From: Lamellibrachia columna
Taxonomy: Eukaryota; Annelida; Polychaeta; Sabellida; Siboglinidae
Reading direction: 5' to 3'
Assembly: GCA_963662155.1 (NCBI GenBank)
Contig: OY759271.1
Location: forward strand, 21,972,729 to 22,036,728
DNA length: 64,000 nt
Position numbers and translations under genes: made by a program. Positions 13,121-24,139 of this stretch are shown piece after piece. The stretch's first letter is position 1, and the number at the start of each line of letters is the position of its first letter. The notes beneath the pieces are model-generated. The model had not been told where the DNA came from and ran no database searches. It saw only the letters and a list, made by a program, of their open reading frames with translations.

Positions 13121-13698
13121 AATCACTGAAACACCTGGTACACAGGTACACCTTTGTATGTTCACAATCACTGAGACACCTGGTACACAGGTACACCTTT
13201 GTATGTTCACAATCACTGAGACACCTAGTACACAGGTACACCTTTGTACGTTCACAATCACTGAGACACCTGGTACACAGGCACACCTTTGTACGTTCAC
13301 AATCACTGAGACACCTGGTACACAGGCACACCTTTGTACGTTCACAATCACTGAGACACCTGGTACACAGGCACACCTTTGTACGTTCACAATCACTGAG
13401 ACACCTGGTACACAGGCACACCTTTGTACGTTCACAATCACTGAGACACCTGGTACACAGGCACACCTTTGTACGGTCACAATCACTGAGACACCTGTAC
13501 CCTTTGTATGTTCACAATCACTGAGACACCTGGTACACAGGCACATCTTTGTTCGTTCACAATCACTGAGACACCTGGAACACAGGCACACCTTTGTACG
13601 TACACAATCACTGAGACACCTGGTACACAGGACACCTTTGTACGTTCACAATCACTGAGACACCTGGTACACAGGCACACTTTTGTACATTCACAATC
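13121..13698. repeat. 45-bp minisatellite, about 13 copies
   Basis: Core aatcactgagacacctgg then tacacaggcacacctttg. One copy near 13490 is truncated by about 10 bp and another near 13630 lacks one base. These indels create the frame changes seen in ORFs on both strands. Confidence 0.96.
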
Positions 13699-14035
13699 TA
13701 ACCTGTTTCACTCCATCTAATGTTAGGTGTACATTGCTAAACTTTTGTTGCAAGTTGTGATTATATGCCTTAAACTGGATCAGTCGTGCGATGTATGCTG
13801 GAACGCAACTCAACAAAACTGGACTTGCATGTTGATTTGGCTGGTGCAATATTTGTTGAACTGATTCAAAAATTGAATCGGGGCAACAAATGTTTCGTAA
13901 TGTGCGCCGGTCATTGACGCGACGTTGCGCAGAGTCGGCAATGTACGCCAGTCTGCAAGTCACCAAAATTCAGGGCAGCAACGGACCATTCAAAGCATAC
14001 TGTCTTCGATAGTTGTTCAGAAAAGTCCACTTTGT
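13699..14035. other. Spacer, slightly CpG-richer, no gene recognised
   Basis: Unique sequence. A 91-codon minus-strand frame (13691-13966) has no recognisable motif. Confidence 0.4.
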
Positions 14036-14493
14036 GGCTGCCAAGTTACCACCAGCCATGTACATGGAGTTGTGGTTGCCAGGTTACCACCAGCCATGTA
14101 CATGGAGTTCTGGCTGTCAGGTTACCACCAGTCATGTACATAGAGTTGTGGCTGCCAGGTTACCACCAGCCATGTACATGGAGTTGCGGCTGCCGGGTTA
14201 CCACCAGCCATGTACAAGGAGTTGCGGCTGCCGGGTTACCACCAGCCATGTACATGGAGTTGTGGCTGCCAGGTTACCACCAGCCATGTACATGGAGTTG
14301 TGGCTGCCGGGTTACCACCAGCCATGTACATGGAGTTGCGGCTGCCGGGTTACCACCAGCCATGTACATGGAGTTGTGGCTGCCGGGTTACCACCAGCCA
14401 TGTACACAGAGTTGTGGCTGCCGGGTTACCACCAGCGATGTACATGGAGTTGTGGCTGCCAAGTTACCACCAGCCACGTACATGGAGTTGCGG
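14036..14493. repeat. 38-bp minisatellite, 12 copies
   Basis: Core ttaccaccagccatgtacat then ggagttg(t/c)ggctgcc. Well-conserved copies, with all three forward frames open. Confidence 0.96.
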
Positions 14494-15918
14494 CGGTGCA
14501 CACACAAGTTGACTCGACTGTTGTAGTACAATGCATGCTGACCCAGTCACACAACCACGGAATGGAAAATCATCGTTAGTCGGGCAATCACGACATGTAA
14601 CAACAGTTTAGCAACACATTACAGGATGATCCACATTACAGGATGACCCACATTACACTGTTTAGTTGTTATCCTCTATATCTCCACTCTCCAGTTGTCA
14701 TGTATAGTCAGATATTTCATGTAGTTTTGATGACACAAACATTTTCAGAGTGTTAGCACGAACAGCTACTGGCTGTAGAATGATCTCGAACATCTTCAGT
14801 TATTAGCATAGAATTACTTTTGTTTAAAAATTTGATTACAATTTCGGAAATGTGTTTATGAACAGTATTACATGATTTTCGTGTGTGTGTGAACATGCAT
14901 GCGTGCGTGCATGTGTGTGTGTGGCAGACAGATCAATAAGCTCATCTATACCCAAATGTCAGTGATGGTTTTGTCAGCATTATTGTTTATATTAATTTGT
15001 TTATACTTTTTTACCATTGTTTATTTTTACAATTGCTAATGGGATATAGTTTATTAATTCTAAGGCTTATATGCTGTTGTTGCTAAGAAATGAACAACGT
15101 ATGAAAACAAGAAAGAACAATGAAGTCATTACTGTACAATATTACATGAATACATCTGTGACATTCAATTAGAAACACGTCATCACCAATACAGAAGGAA
15201 GCTTCACGTATCAGTGCTGTCACCTGGTGATCAACAGCAGATACAGTAGGTGTTGACAGTTTGTGGTTTTCCTACAGACTAAACCTCCCAGCATAACTTC
15301 TATAATCCACGCAGATGATTATTACCTTGGCTGTAAATGTGCATTACATCAACAGATAAATATGATCAATCAAGCCATCAACAAATACTGAACAAACTAA
15401 TAGCATTCCATCAGTAACTTCACGATTAATGTAAGTCAATTGATATAGGTCCAGGAATGCAAGTGATCGCAGTGTTAATAGCTAACAACAGTGTATTCAG
15501 TGCTACTTGGTGTACGCAAGTTGCATCACTTATATTGCATTATGTAAATATGTCATAATTAAGGGAATCGCTTATGTCAGTGATACAGATACAGATCCCG
15601 CCTATAGTGTTTGTAGGACATAAATGCCCTGACTCAGATAGTATCATGAATGAAGCTGGTTGCAGCTTGCACAAATTGCCTACACAATCTCTAATTGCAC
15701 AGAACAGCACACAATTTTAGTGAGATCCTTAAAATGACAATTTATTAACATTTAACTTTGGATCAAACATCTACTGTACATGTTAGTCTAAAAAAATGGA
15801 AAAGAAAACCACAAAAACAGTTGCCATTCTTAGCTTGGGTAGTGCTGGTTACCACAGGAACGTCCACCTTAAACACTGACTAGCACCTTCCATATAACCA
15901 TCCTCATCGTACGCCTGA
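14494..15918. other. Spacer with short (GT) tract, no gene recognised
   Basis: 1.4 kb of AT-rich unique sequence. A 15-bp duplication (cattacaggatga) lies at about 14618-14655, and an imperfect GT/GCAT microsatellite at 14880-14922. No coding signal. Confidence 0.45.
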
Positions 15919-16110
15919 AAGACTGAGCTCAGAATCTACCAGGGCAATGTACTCTCCGTGCTCCTCTATAGCTTAGAGTGCTGGGCCGCCTGTGCAAGCT
16001 ACTACCAGACTTAGCAGTTTCTTCAACACCTGCTTAAGGATGACACTGCAAGTGTATAGGCCAGAAACCATCTCAAAATATTGCAAGTGTATTGGCTAGG
16101 GACCATCTCA
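15919..16110 (+). pseudogene. RTE-type LINE reverse transcriptase, degenerate C-terminal fragment
   Basis: Translation from 15919 reads KTELRIYQGNVLSVLLYSLE and then CW. This matches the thumb-proximal 'T-K-x-R-I/L-Y/F-x-S-x-V-x-S-V/T-L-L-Y-G-x-E-x-W' segment of RTE-like and related non-LTR retrotransposons. After a TAG near 16003, a second frame reads FFNTCLRMTLQVYRPETIS, equivalent to the family motif '(F/V)(I/V)N-x-CLR-(K/R)-I-x-x-I-x-WP-(D/E)-x-IS'. It is non-functional: frameshift, stop and no palm domain. It runs straight into the tandem array that follows. Confidence 0.75.
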
Positions 16111-16420
16111 AGACACTGCAAGTGCATTGACCAGGGACCATCTCAAGACACTGCAAGTGTATTGGCCTGGACCATCTCAAGACACTGCAAGTGTATTGGC
16201 CTGGACCATCTCAAGACACTGCAATTGTATTTGCCAGGGACCATCTCAAGACACTGCAAGTGTATTGGCGAGGGACCATTTCAAGACACTGGAAGAGCTT
16301 GGCCAGGGACCATCTCAAGACATTGCAAGTGTATTGGCCAGGGACTATCTCAAGATACTCCAAGTGTACTGGCCTGGACCATCTCAAGATACTCCAAGTG
16401 TATTGGCCTGGACCATCTCC
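16042..16420. repeat. 34/35-bp minisatellite, about 11 copies, derived from LINE 3' coding sequence
   Basis: Unit with gaccatctcaagacactgc then aagtgtattggcc. In frame the unit reads LQVYW-PGTIS-RHC, which is the same segment as LQVY-RPETIS at the end of the adjacent RTE fragment. The array therefore appears to be an amplification of the retrotransposon's own terminal coding sequence. Confidence 0.92.
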
Positions 16421-16741
16421 AAACCAACAAACAACAAAACCTGTGAACATATGCTTCATCCTTGAAATGAGAACATGGAAATGGGCCTGAAATGTCCTCA
16501 GAATGACAAGTGACCATTCCTAACCAAATCACTGCAGATCTGATACTTTAATTATAAAACACAACCTACTTGACTCGACATGTTGATTTTTATGCTTTCT
16601 ATTAATGACAATCAAACCTGCTCAAGCGACCATCTGCAATAAGAGACCACCTGTCATTAATGACCACAGTCAACTCCTCCTTTCATCAGAGCTTCACATG
16701 CTATCATCTGCATTAAGAGACCACCTGTCATTAACGACCAC
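16421..16741. other. Spacer containing a 74-bp-spaced duplicated motif
   Basis: The 18-mer agagaccacctgtcatta occurs at 16642 and 16716, each followed by a(t/c)gaccac. Such 'gaccacctgtcatta' blocks look transposon-derived, but I cannot assign a family. Confidence 0.5.
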
Positions 16742-17730
16742 GGCTTCGTAGACATGTGGTTAAACTTTGTGGGAAGAGATGACTTTTTCATGAGAGATGG
16801 ACTTCATCTGACCAAGAAGGGTGCTGCAGTTCTATCTATGGGTGTGAGTTTATTACGGTTGTCGATGACGGCAAAGGTATCATAAATTATTTAAACTAGA
16901 TGCACAGGGGTAACTGACAGAGACTCAAAGTAGTACTACTACAAATACACATCCAAAGAAATGTTCACCAATTATTTTGGAAAATGAACTTAAATGTGTA
17001 TGCTTAAATGCCAGGAGCATAGTAAATAAAAATGTGAGTTAGACATTAATAGGTATCACAGAATCATGGGCAAATAAAGATATGGTAGATGCTGAGTTAG
17101 CACTGACAGGTTAGGAAGGATAGGCGAGAAAGAAGGAGAGGTGGAGTGATTTTATATATTAAAGAAACTATCCAAGCATATGAAATGCCACTGAAAAGTG
17201 AAGCAGATTGTGAGGAAGCAATTTGGTGTAACATAGTTACCAAGAACTTAACATTAACAATAGTAGTTTATCGTAGTCCTAACATAGGACAAGAGGAAGA
17301 TGTAAAAATACAAAAGGCGATAAGGGAGGTGAGCAAGGGGGGATGTGTTATAATGGGTGATTTTAATCATGGCTATATACAATGGAAATCATTAGAGAGT
17401 GCTGGAGGTGACGACCATCAGTTTCTACTTCTAACACAGGATTGTTTCCTTACTCAACATGTCTTCCAATCAACCAGAGGTGGGAATATGTTGAATTTAA
17501 TTTTGTCTTCTCAAAATGAGTTAGTTGACAATGTTAAAGTACACAAGCCTTTGGGTTCCAGTGATTATGACGAGATCCATTTTAATATAAAAGAAACACA
17601 GGGAATACAATGTCCTATAAAAAACAATGGCGGAGGAACAAAGGCAAATATAAAGAGATGAGCACATGTCTAGTGAATAGAGAATAACTTGCTGAAGAAC
17701 AACAGAATGCTGGACTTGTTTAAAAGACGA
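16742..17730 (+). pseudogene. CR1/L2-type LINE copy A: esterase-like tail plus AP endonuclease, broken
   Basis: 16742-16885 encodes FFMRDGLHLTKKGAAVL, the end of the SGNH/esterase-like domain found in several CR1/L2-clade elements, followed by a stop. From about 16984 LKCVCLNARSIVNK (start of the endonuclease ORF) is followed by a stop and a deletion, then GITESW. After a frameshift near 17110 a frame stays open to 17661 with GGVILYIKE, YRSPN and IMGDFNHGYIQW. It ends in SSDYDEIHF, where the usual catalytic SDH reads SDY. A further frame change near 17620 gives QWRRNKGKYKEM, the typical post-endonuclease linker. The copy is dead and 3'-truncated before the reverse transcriptase. Confidence 0.85.
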
Positions 17731-18608
17731 CGTGATTTGACTTCTGGTTGAAAGAGATGTTTACCCAAGTGGCTCCATACTTAACCATTCTTTTTTCAGT
17801 CCTGAAATCGTTAAAAGAGAAATTTACCTCCTAGGTAGTGTTCTAAATGGGTACTAATTATTAACATGGGCTTGATTGGTGAAGTTTCGCTGCTGATGTG
17901 ATGTAATAGAAACTTTTAATTTCCAACTAACAATTCCGGATACCGGCCATCTTTTTTTTCACTTCCGAGGTAGGTGCACAACTTACAAATAGGAATGCAG
18001 GTAAGGCCATTTAATATAAGTTAGTTAAATATGGAGCTGAAACATATCACTAGGCCTATTTAAAGTTAAACTATCTGTATACCAGCAGACCAACTAACCG
18101 TTGAGTAGTTGGTGATGCTAAAATTATTAGAGGCCACGAAACGCTGTAAATGCCAAACACCAGACAGAGTCAAGGCCAGTTGTCAAGGGGCGTGGCTTGC
18201 ATACGAATAGCCTAATGTTATGCCTATTTCACATATAGACAAATAAGGCTAAACTTATGATCGAATATGTAATCTAGCTTACTACAACACTAAACATAAT
18301 ATAAACAAAGCAATATTAACTTAATTTTGGATAGTTTGACAGAAGCACTCCTGCATGTTATCTTTTCACTGACAGGCATTTCGGCAAGATGTTTCCCCAG
18401 AATCGCCCTGGAGTACATCTACAGTTTTGTCTGTAGACTGCCTTCCTAATGCATTGGTAGCACACAATCCTGCGTCCCTGCACGTACTTCTCTAGTACAT
18501 AGCACTTGCAATCAAGGTTAAACTCGTAAAACAGATTGGCAAAGCTACATGTAGGCCTAGTCAATAATGTGATAAGTAAAATAAAGATACAGTCAGATAC
18601 AAATAAAA
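17731..18608. other. Unassigned region between two LINE copies
   Basis: About 880 bp with no coding signal. It may include the 5' untranslated part of the next LINE copy, whose ORF1 begins at 18609, but no boundary or target-site duplication is visible. Confidence 0.4.
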
Positions 18609-19318
18609 ATGGCAACGGCAAGAAAGCAGAGGAATACAAGCCAAAGTACACATGTAAATTAATGTAATGTCTGTTTGAAAGATGGAAGGGAAAACATAAA
18701 GCTATGGCTTATGAAATTTGTGAAAAGTGGTACCATACTGACTGCCAGAACATCTCCGAACAAGTTTATGAGTTCCTTGTCAAAGAAGGGAACAATGTGC
18801 ACTGGTTTTGTGACAAGTGCAATGGTGCAGCAGCAGAAATCTACAAAATGGTATGTGCAGTAAAGGTCAAACAAGATAGTAAGATAGAAACGAAGGTGGA
18901 CTCTATGACAGAGAAGGTTGAGCTCCTAGAGAATATGATAGAAGCCAATATGGATGCAAAAATAGCAGAACTCAGGAGAGACCAAGAAGAGATAGAAAAA
19001 CCCAGAACAAGCCTAATAATATATGAGGTAGCAGAGTCAACTGGACCAGACACAACAAACCTAATAATATATGAGGTAGCAGAGTCAACTGGACCAGACA
19101 CAACAAACCTAATAATATATGAGGTAGCAGAGTCAACTGGACCAGACAGAACAAACCTAATAATATATGAGGTAGCAGAGTCAACTGGACCAGACAGAAC
19201 AAACCTAATAATATAGAAAGAATACAACGAGGAGCGCAGAGGATTGATGAAGGAGGTGGAGAAGCGTAAGCAAGAAGGAGAGAAAGATCTAGTCATAAGG
19301 AATGGCAGATTGGTATAA
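18609..19318 (+). pseudogene. CR1/L2-type LINE copy B, ORF1 (PHD finger, coiled coil, RRM start), broken
   Basis: ATG at 18609 opens MATARKQRNTSQ, then a TAA, then the first zinc ligands CNVC. A frameshift near 18700 leads into a frame open from 18704. That frame has the rest of a PHD-like finger (EKWYHTDC, then WFCDKCNG), a charged coiled-coil stretch (about residues 50-100) and SLIIYEVAES, which resembles the first beta strand of the RRM-like domain of LINE ORF1 proteins. That strand is tandemly repeated four times (see 19004-19213). After one in-frame TAG (19214) the same frame continues with EERRGLMKEVEKRKQEGEKD and LVIRNGRLV, the conserved ORF1 C-terminus. ORF1 proteins of this type bind LINE RNA. 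This copy cannot make an intact one. Confidence 0.8.
19004..19213 (+). repeat. 48-bp in-frame tandem repeat inside LINE ORF1, 4 copies
   Basis: Unit with ataatatatgaggtagcaga encodes a 16-residue NLIIYEVAESTGPD-type block. It is repeated with only dacaca/dacaga variation. The flanking ORF1 frame is preserved on both sides apart from one TAG. Confidence 0.93.
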
Positions 19319-19334
19319 AAAACTTTTTCTTAAG

Positions 19335-19411
19335 CAGGGAGAATCAACTGACCAGGCAGGGTCAGAGAGAAGACAGGGAGAATCAACTGACCAGGCAGGG
19401 TCAGAGAGAAA
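19335..19411 (+). repeat. 39-bp duplication after LINE ORF1
   Basis: Two near-identical copies with cagggagaatcaactgacc spaced by 39 bp, in the ORF1-ORF2 junction region of LINE copy B. Confidence 0.9.
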
Positions 19412-19470
19412 ACACTAAGAAAGTAGTGAATCACACCCAAAAAAAAGAATCACTGAAAGCAAACAGAACA

Positions 19471-19949
19471 CAGCAAACACAACATGTGACTGATGAGGTT
19501 CGGGTGGCCCAGCAAACACAACATGTGACTGATGAGGTTCGGGTGACCTGGCAAACACAACATGTGACTGATGAGGTTTGGGTGGCCCAGCAAACACAAC
19601 ATGTGACTTGTGAGGTTTGGGTGACCCGGCAAACACAACATGTGACTGATGAGGTTTGGGTGGCCCAGCAAACACAACATGTGACTGATGAGGTTCAGGT
19701 GACCCAGCAAACACAACGTGTGACTGATGAGGTTCAGGTGGCCCAGCAAACACAACATGTGACTGATGAGGTTCAGGTGACCCAGCAAACACAACATGTG
19801 ACTGATGAGGTTCGGGTGGCCCAGCAAACACAACATGTGACTGATGAGGTTTGGGTGACCCGGCAAACACAACATGTGACTGATGAGGTTTGGGTGGCCC
19901 AGCAAACACAACATGTGACTGATGAGGTTCAGGTGGCCCAGCAAACACA
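19471..19949. repeat. 39-bp minisatellite within LINE copy B, 12 copies
   Basis: Core caaacacaacatgtgactga. 39 bp gives a 13-residue QQTQHVTDEVRVA repeat that stays in frame across all copies and into the start of ORF2. Copies alternate 'gccca' and 'gaccc/gacct' endings, suggesting amplification of two-unit blocks. Confidence 0.96.
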
Positions 19950-20763
19950 ATTGATTATAAACACAATTATGAACGCAATTAATTGTAGGTACACAAATGC
20001 TGACTCACTTATGAATAAACTGTTTTAAAAACACAAGTGACACAATCACAACCAATGATTACAGGAATCACAACCAATGATTACAGGAATCACAACCAAT
20101 GATTACAGGAATCACAACCAATGATTATAGGAATCACAACCAATGATTATAGGAATCACAGAGGTGAAACCAAGGAAATGTAGGTTCAACATAGTACCAT
20201 GTGAACTTCAACTAGAAGGATATGAATTATTTTCAAATTTGGAGAAAGACGGAAGGGGAATATGCCTATATATTCACAGGTCACTTAAACCTACCGAGTG
20301 TACCATAAATGATGCTGCAACATTTGAAGAGTGTGTTTGGGCAGAGGTATGACTAGCTGGAAAAGACAAAATACTCATTGTGTGCATATACCGTAGCCCA
20401 ACAGCAGTGATACAAATAATGATAAGTTATGCCAACTGATAGGCAAGGTAAACAAGGGCGATTGCCTCTCACATCCTAATGATGGGAGATTTTAACTATC
20501 CACACATTAACTGGGTGGATGATTCAAAGATCTGTGAGAGCGCAAGTAGAACAGAAAATCAGTTCTTAGAAAGCATTAGAGATGCATTTCTTATACAACA
20601 TATCATGGAGCCAATGCGCTACAGGGAAAACCAAGTCTCACATTTACTAGACTTGATATTTTCGAATGAAGAAGAAATGGTTAACAACTACGATATAAAG
20701 GATCTTCTCGGATATATGAATGAAATAAAACCATATAATGGAGATATATTGGGCAATATTTGA
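19950..20763 (+). pseudogene. LINE copy B, ORF2 endonuclease domain, broken
   Basis: INCRYTNADSLMNKL (19977-20025) is the canonical start of CR1/L2 ORF2. A 22-bp array then interrupts, and the frame resumes at 20143 with MIIGITEVKPRK, LEGYELFSNLEKDGRG and ICLYIHRS. A TGA occurs at about 20350, followed by ILIVCIYRSPT. A shift then leads to MMGDFNYPHINW and LLDLIFSNEEEMV. The final SDH-containing segment is replaced by LLGYMNEIKPYNG, so the last catalytic motif is missing. Several stops and shifts make it non-functional. Confidence 0.85.
20044..20160. repeat. 22-bp minisatellite seeded from the endonuclease motif, about 5 copies
   Basis: Unit caaccaatgatta(c/t)aggaat repeats up to the point where atgattataggaatcaca encodes MIIGIT of the endonuclease. 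The repeat unit is therefore this coding segment, amplified upstream of its original position. Confidence 0.9.
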
Positions 20764-21060
20764 ATTTGATATGTACATGTAGGTGATAATGGGGACTGTT
20801 CATCTAACGCATATAAATAACTTCCACAAGAGGCAAGACGCAAGGATACTGTTTATCTAAGTTTCCCTTGTCCACTCTGCACAAAACCTGATTAAATTAA
20901 GCCTCGATGTTGTAGTAGGCGTGTGAAGGGAGGGATTGACGACCTTTTGTTAGGCCACACAAAAATATTTTTGGTTTCATCAGAAATCCGGGAGAACAGG
21001 AGATTTTATACATTTCCGGGAGTCTCCCAGCGAATCCGGGAGACTTAACACGTATGCATA
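20764..21060. mobile_element. Unrelated insertion between endonuclease and reverse transcriptase of LINE copy B (possible DNA-transposon MITE)
   Basis: About 300 bp unlike LINE coding sequence. Its right end has the self-complementary-looking block tccgggagtctcccag and ends cgtatg, followed by catacc. Ends of the CATAC... type occur in hAT-like non-autonomous elements, but I cannot see matching left termini, so the class is uncertain. Confidence 0.4.
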
Positions 21061-22860
21061 CCAATGTCAAACACCAGGAATGCTGCGAGAGGACTGGGAA
21101 ACCAAATTCGAGAATCTAGATGCAGACGAGAGCTGGGAATTGCTTATCAGTAGGTTTGAATAGGCAGAGCATGAGTGTATCCGCAAGAAGAAATAAAGGC
21201 AATCAAGAAAATATAAGCCATTATGGATGAATGAAAAAACACTGGACAAAGTGAGGAAGAAACTTAGGGCTTGGAAGAAGTACCAACGGACAAAGGAATG
21301 GAAAGACTACTTAGATTATACCAAAGCTAGGAATCAAGCAAGAAGGGCTACTCGATAGGCAGTCCAGAATCAAGCAAGAAGGGCTACTCGATAGGCAGTC
21401 CAGACTCTAGAGCAGTCCATAGCACAAGAGATTAAAAGTGACCCAAAGCATTTCTGGAGTTATGCTCGGTCAAAGATGAAAACAAGACCAAGAGTTACTG
21501 ATCTCCAAACGGAGGAGAATGCAGAACTAACAACCACCGATGAAGAGAAGGCATAGGTCTTGTGTAAATTCTTTAGTGATGTTTTTACTAGAGAAGACCT
21601 GATAAATGTACCAACAGTTGAGGAGCATCAGGGAATTGATAATCTGGAGGATATCAACTTCACCATTGACAATGTTAAGAAGAAATTGGAAAACCTCAAA
21701 ATCGGGAAATCACCAGGTCCGGGTGGCATACACCCCCGTGTACTAAAAGAGCTCACTAAGGAATTGAAAATGCCATTGTACATCACATTCAGGAAGTCAC
21801 TGGATACAGGCATAGTGCCAAAAGTCTGGAAAACTGAGAATGTATCACCAATAATCAAGAAAGGCAGTAGGCATCTAGCGGAAAACTACAGACCAGTAAG
21901 CTTGACGGCAATGGCATGTAAAGTAATGGAATCCCTGGATGCCATAATAACACACATGGAAATAAACAAACTAATTGCAGACCAGCAGCATGGTTTCATT
22001 GCTGGGAGAACGTGTATTACCCAGCTAATCTCAACATTGGACGACTGGACCAAAATATTAGATGATGGAGAACGTATGGATACATGGATTTTAGGAATGC
22101 TTTTGACTTGGTACAACACCAGAGGCGGCTTGCTAAATTAATAGGATATGGAATTAAGGGAAACTTTTGAAATGGATTGAAGCTTTTCTCACCTGTCGAC
22201 AACACCGTGTATTAGTCATGGAGCAACATCTTCATGGTCGGAAGTAGTTAGGGGGGTAACTCAGGGCAGTATCCTTGGACCTATTCTTTTTATATTGTAT
22301 ATCAATTATATAACTAATGTTGTAACATGTGACATAAAGGTTTTCGCAGATGACACAGATAAATGCAAAGTTCTAAGAATTGGACACATCACCCAGAATT
22401 TACCCATACTTTAACAACATCAACAGGTACAAATCCTCTGGAGTGTAGCAACATAGAGAAAGACCTGGGCATCCAAGTTGATGATCAGTTAAAATTTACG
22501 CAACAGTTACCGTAGGCAGTGTCAAGTACAAATAGACTGCTGGGTGTAATATGCCGTTCTTATCAATACCTAGATAAGACAACCTTTCTTTGTCTATATA
22601 AGGGACTTGTCCATCCTACTTTGGAATAGGGTGTGGTAGTCTGGTCACCACAGTATCAGTACGACATTGATGCTGTGGAGGCTGTCCAGAGAAGAGCTAC
22701 ACGGATGGTCCCAGTACTTAGACATTTACATAATGAATCTAGACTAAAGGTATTAAATTGACCAATACTGACCTATCATCGATTATGAGATGTTATGAAT
22801 GTATATAAATACTTGCATGGCATTTTTACCTTATTGCATGGGAACATTTCTTTAGCCAGA
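21061..22860 (+). pseudogene. LINE copy B, reverse transcriptase and C-terminal region, broken
   Basis: After several stops, a frame from about 21480 reads FFSDVFTRED, then KIGKSPGPGGIHPRVLKEL (about 21700), NVSPIIKKGS, NYRPVSL (21884) and HGFIAGRTCITQLI. After a shift near 22080 come LDFRNAFDLV (motif A, Asp at 22087), GVTQGSILGPILF (about 22250) and FADDT (motif C, 22343-22357). About 60 residues are then missing before CKVLRIGH, EKDLGIQVDD, STNRLLGVI, LYKGLVHPTLE and AVQRRATRMV. Order and motifs are those of a CR1/L2-clade reverse transcriptase. Stops, frameshifts and the deletion make it inactive. The copy ends where the hAT remnant begins. Confidence 0.88.
21331..21402 (+). repeat. 36-bp direct duplication in LINE copy B
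   Basis: aatcaagcaagaagggctac recurs at 21332 and 21368 and continues through gataggcagtccag. The duplication lies in the linker before the reverse transcriptase and doubles an in-frame stop. Confidence 0.9.
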
Positions 22861-22865
22861 GACAT

Positions 22866-23700
22866 AGCTGCCAACATTTGAAAATGGGAAAGAGTAATGA
22901 TTTTCGCGCGAATCGCGGCCTATGGCCCATATATATATTTCAATAGTTTTTCATGTTTAATAATACCCAAACATCATAGGAATGTGATATAATTACAGAT
23001 TGTGTTCTCAAACTGTTAAAAAAACAACTTTTATTTCAAGTATATTATATGTACATCATCAACGTTTCCAGATTATACTTTCCAAATAAATTTTATTTCA
23101 GGTATATAATAATAATATTGTAACACAATCAACATTTCCAGATTAGATTCAAAATAACACATTATATTTCAGTTCTGTCTCACTTGTGAATGTTTATTTG
23201 TCTTGAAGGTTTTGATATGTGGCACTTTTAGCTGTAGCCAAAAAGGTACGAGAATGTTTCTGCTGAAAACACGTTCCTTTTGCATTGATGGACACTTTAT
23301 GTACCAGTAGGCTGCTCAGAGTCTTGGTAGACATACTGGGGCGGAAGGCAGTTTTCGTTTTGGTCACAAATGAAAAGATTCGTTCACAATCAGCGTTGCT
23401 ATGAAACAGCACCAGAATGCCCAGCATGACGGAACAAAGTGTAGCGTACTGTGGCTGTCCATTGCCATTCTTCATCTGCTGCATCATGCCCCAGGCCACA
23501 TCATTCCTGGCTGTGATGATACATCAGCTGCTATCGCTATCCCGTGCAAAATAAACGTCTGTGCACATGCGCCGCTGGCTGGACGAGTCCAACTCACATG
23601 ATTCCGGCATTTGTGGGGGTGGTAAAATGGTGGATATGGTCCGAGCGAAATTATTACTGGGAAAATTGACGATTTATCGTAATATTTCAGAGTATGGGCG
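22866..23700 (-). mobile_element. Non-autonomous hAT-like DNA transposon remnant
   Basis: The element encloses a minus-strand fragment of the hAT C-terminal dimerisation domain. Its left edge begins catagctgccaac. The right edge read on the opposite strand begins catactctgaaa. Both have a 'gtaat(g)attttcgc' to 'gtaataatttcgc' block 30-50 bp inside, which I take as degenerate inverted termini. Exact target-site duplications are not visible. It sits directly after the LINE copy B 3' region. Confidence 0.55.
23194..23515 (-). pseudogene. hAT transposase, C-terminal dimerisation domain fragment
   Basis: Minus-strand translation contains VAWGMMQQMKNGNGQ, LGILVLFHSNADCERIFSFV and TAFRPSMSTKTLSSLLV, followed by FLATAKSAT. 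HSNADCER(I/V/L)FS is the hallmark of the hAT dimerisation (hATC) region of animal hAT-like transposases. Only about 100 residues remain. The catalytic RNase H-like part is absent, so no active enzyme can be made. Confidence 0.85.
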
Positions 23701-23989
23701 TAATGGCGTAATGAAAGACAGAAAATTGTAATGATTTGTTTCATTAAGAAAACAAGGGAAAAGGTTCAAGAAGAAACACCTGTCAAAAGAGGCTAAAATT
23801 GCTCACAAACATATGCTGTGGGGGTATATATGTGTACTATAAGTGTAATATATGTGTTTATTTATTTGTTATGTTTAAATCAGCTCTTTTACATTATCTA
23901 CTTTTTAAATAATTAACATTTTATGGTTTTATTTAATTTATGTAGTTTTATGTAAATTATGTATTTTATAGTTTTATTTAATTTATGCA

Positions 23990-24075
23990 GTTTCATGTAA
24001 AGTGCCTGAGAAAATGTTATCTTAATTGGATTCAGGCGCTATATAAATTCTGATATAATAATAATAATATATAAA
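23990..24075 (+). mobile_element. L2/SINE-type 3' tail
   Basis: The segment with ggcgctatataaattctga followed by a TAATAATAAT tail resembles the 3' ends shared by LINE2 elements and SINEs that use their machinery (gcgctatataaat plus a 3-bp microsatellite). No body of the element is recognisable upstream. Confidence 0.55.
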
Positions 24076-24139
24076 CACACTGGAAATGTAGACGACTACA
24101 CAAACTAGAAAGAGGCACTTAACCTAGCTAGCTACAAGT

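Noticed and set aside
18358..18651. 97-codon minus-strand frame with several cysteines
   Set aside because: Lies antisense to the LINE copy B 5' region, with no recognisable fold or splice signals.
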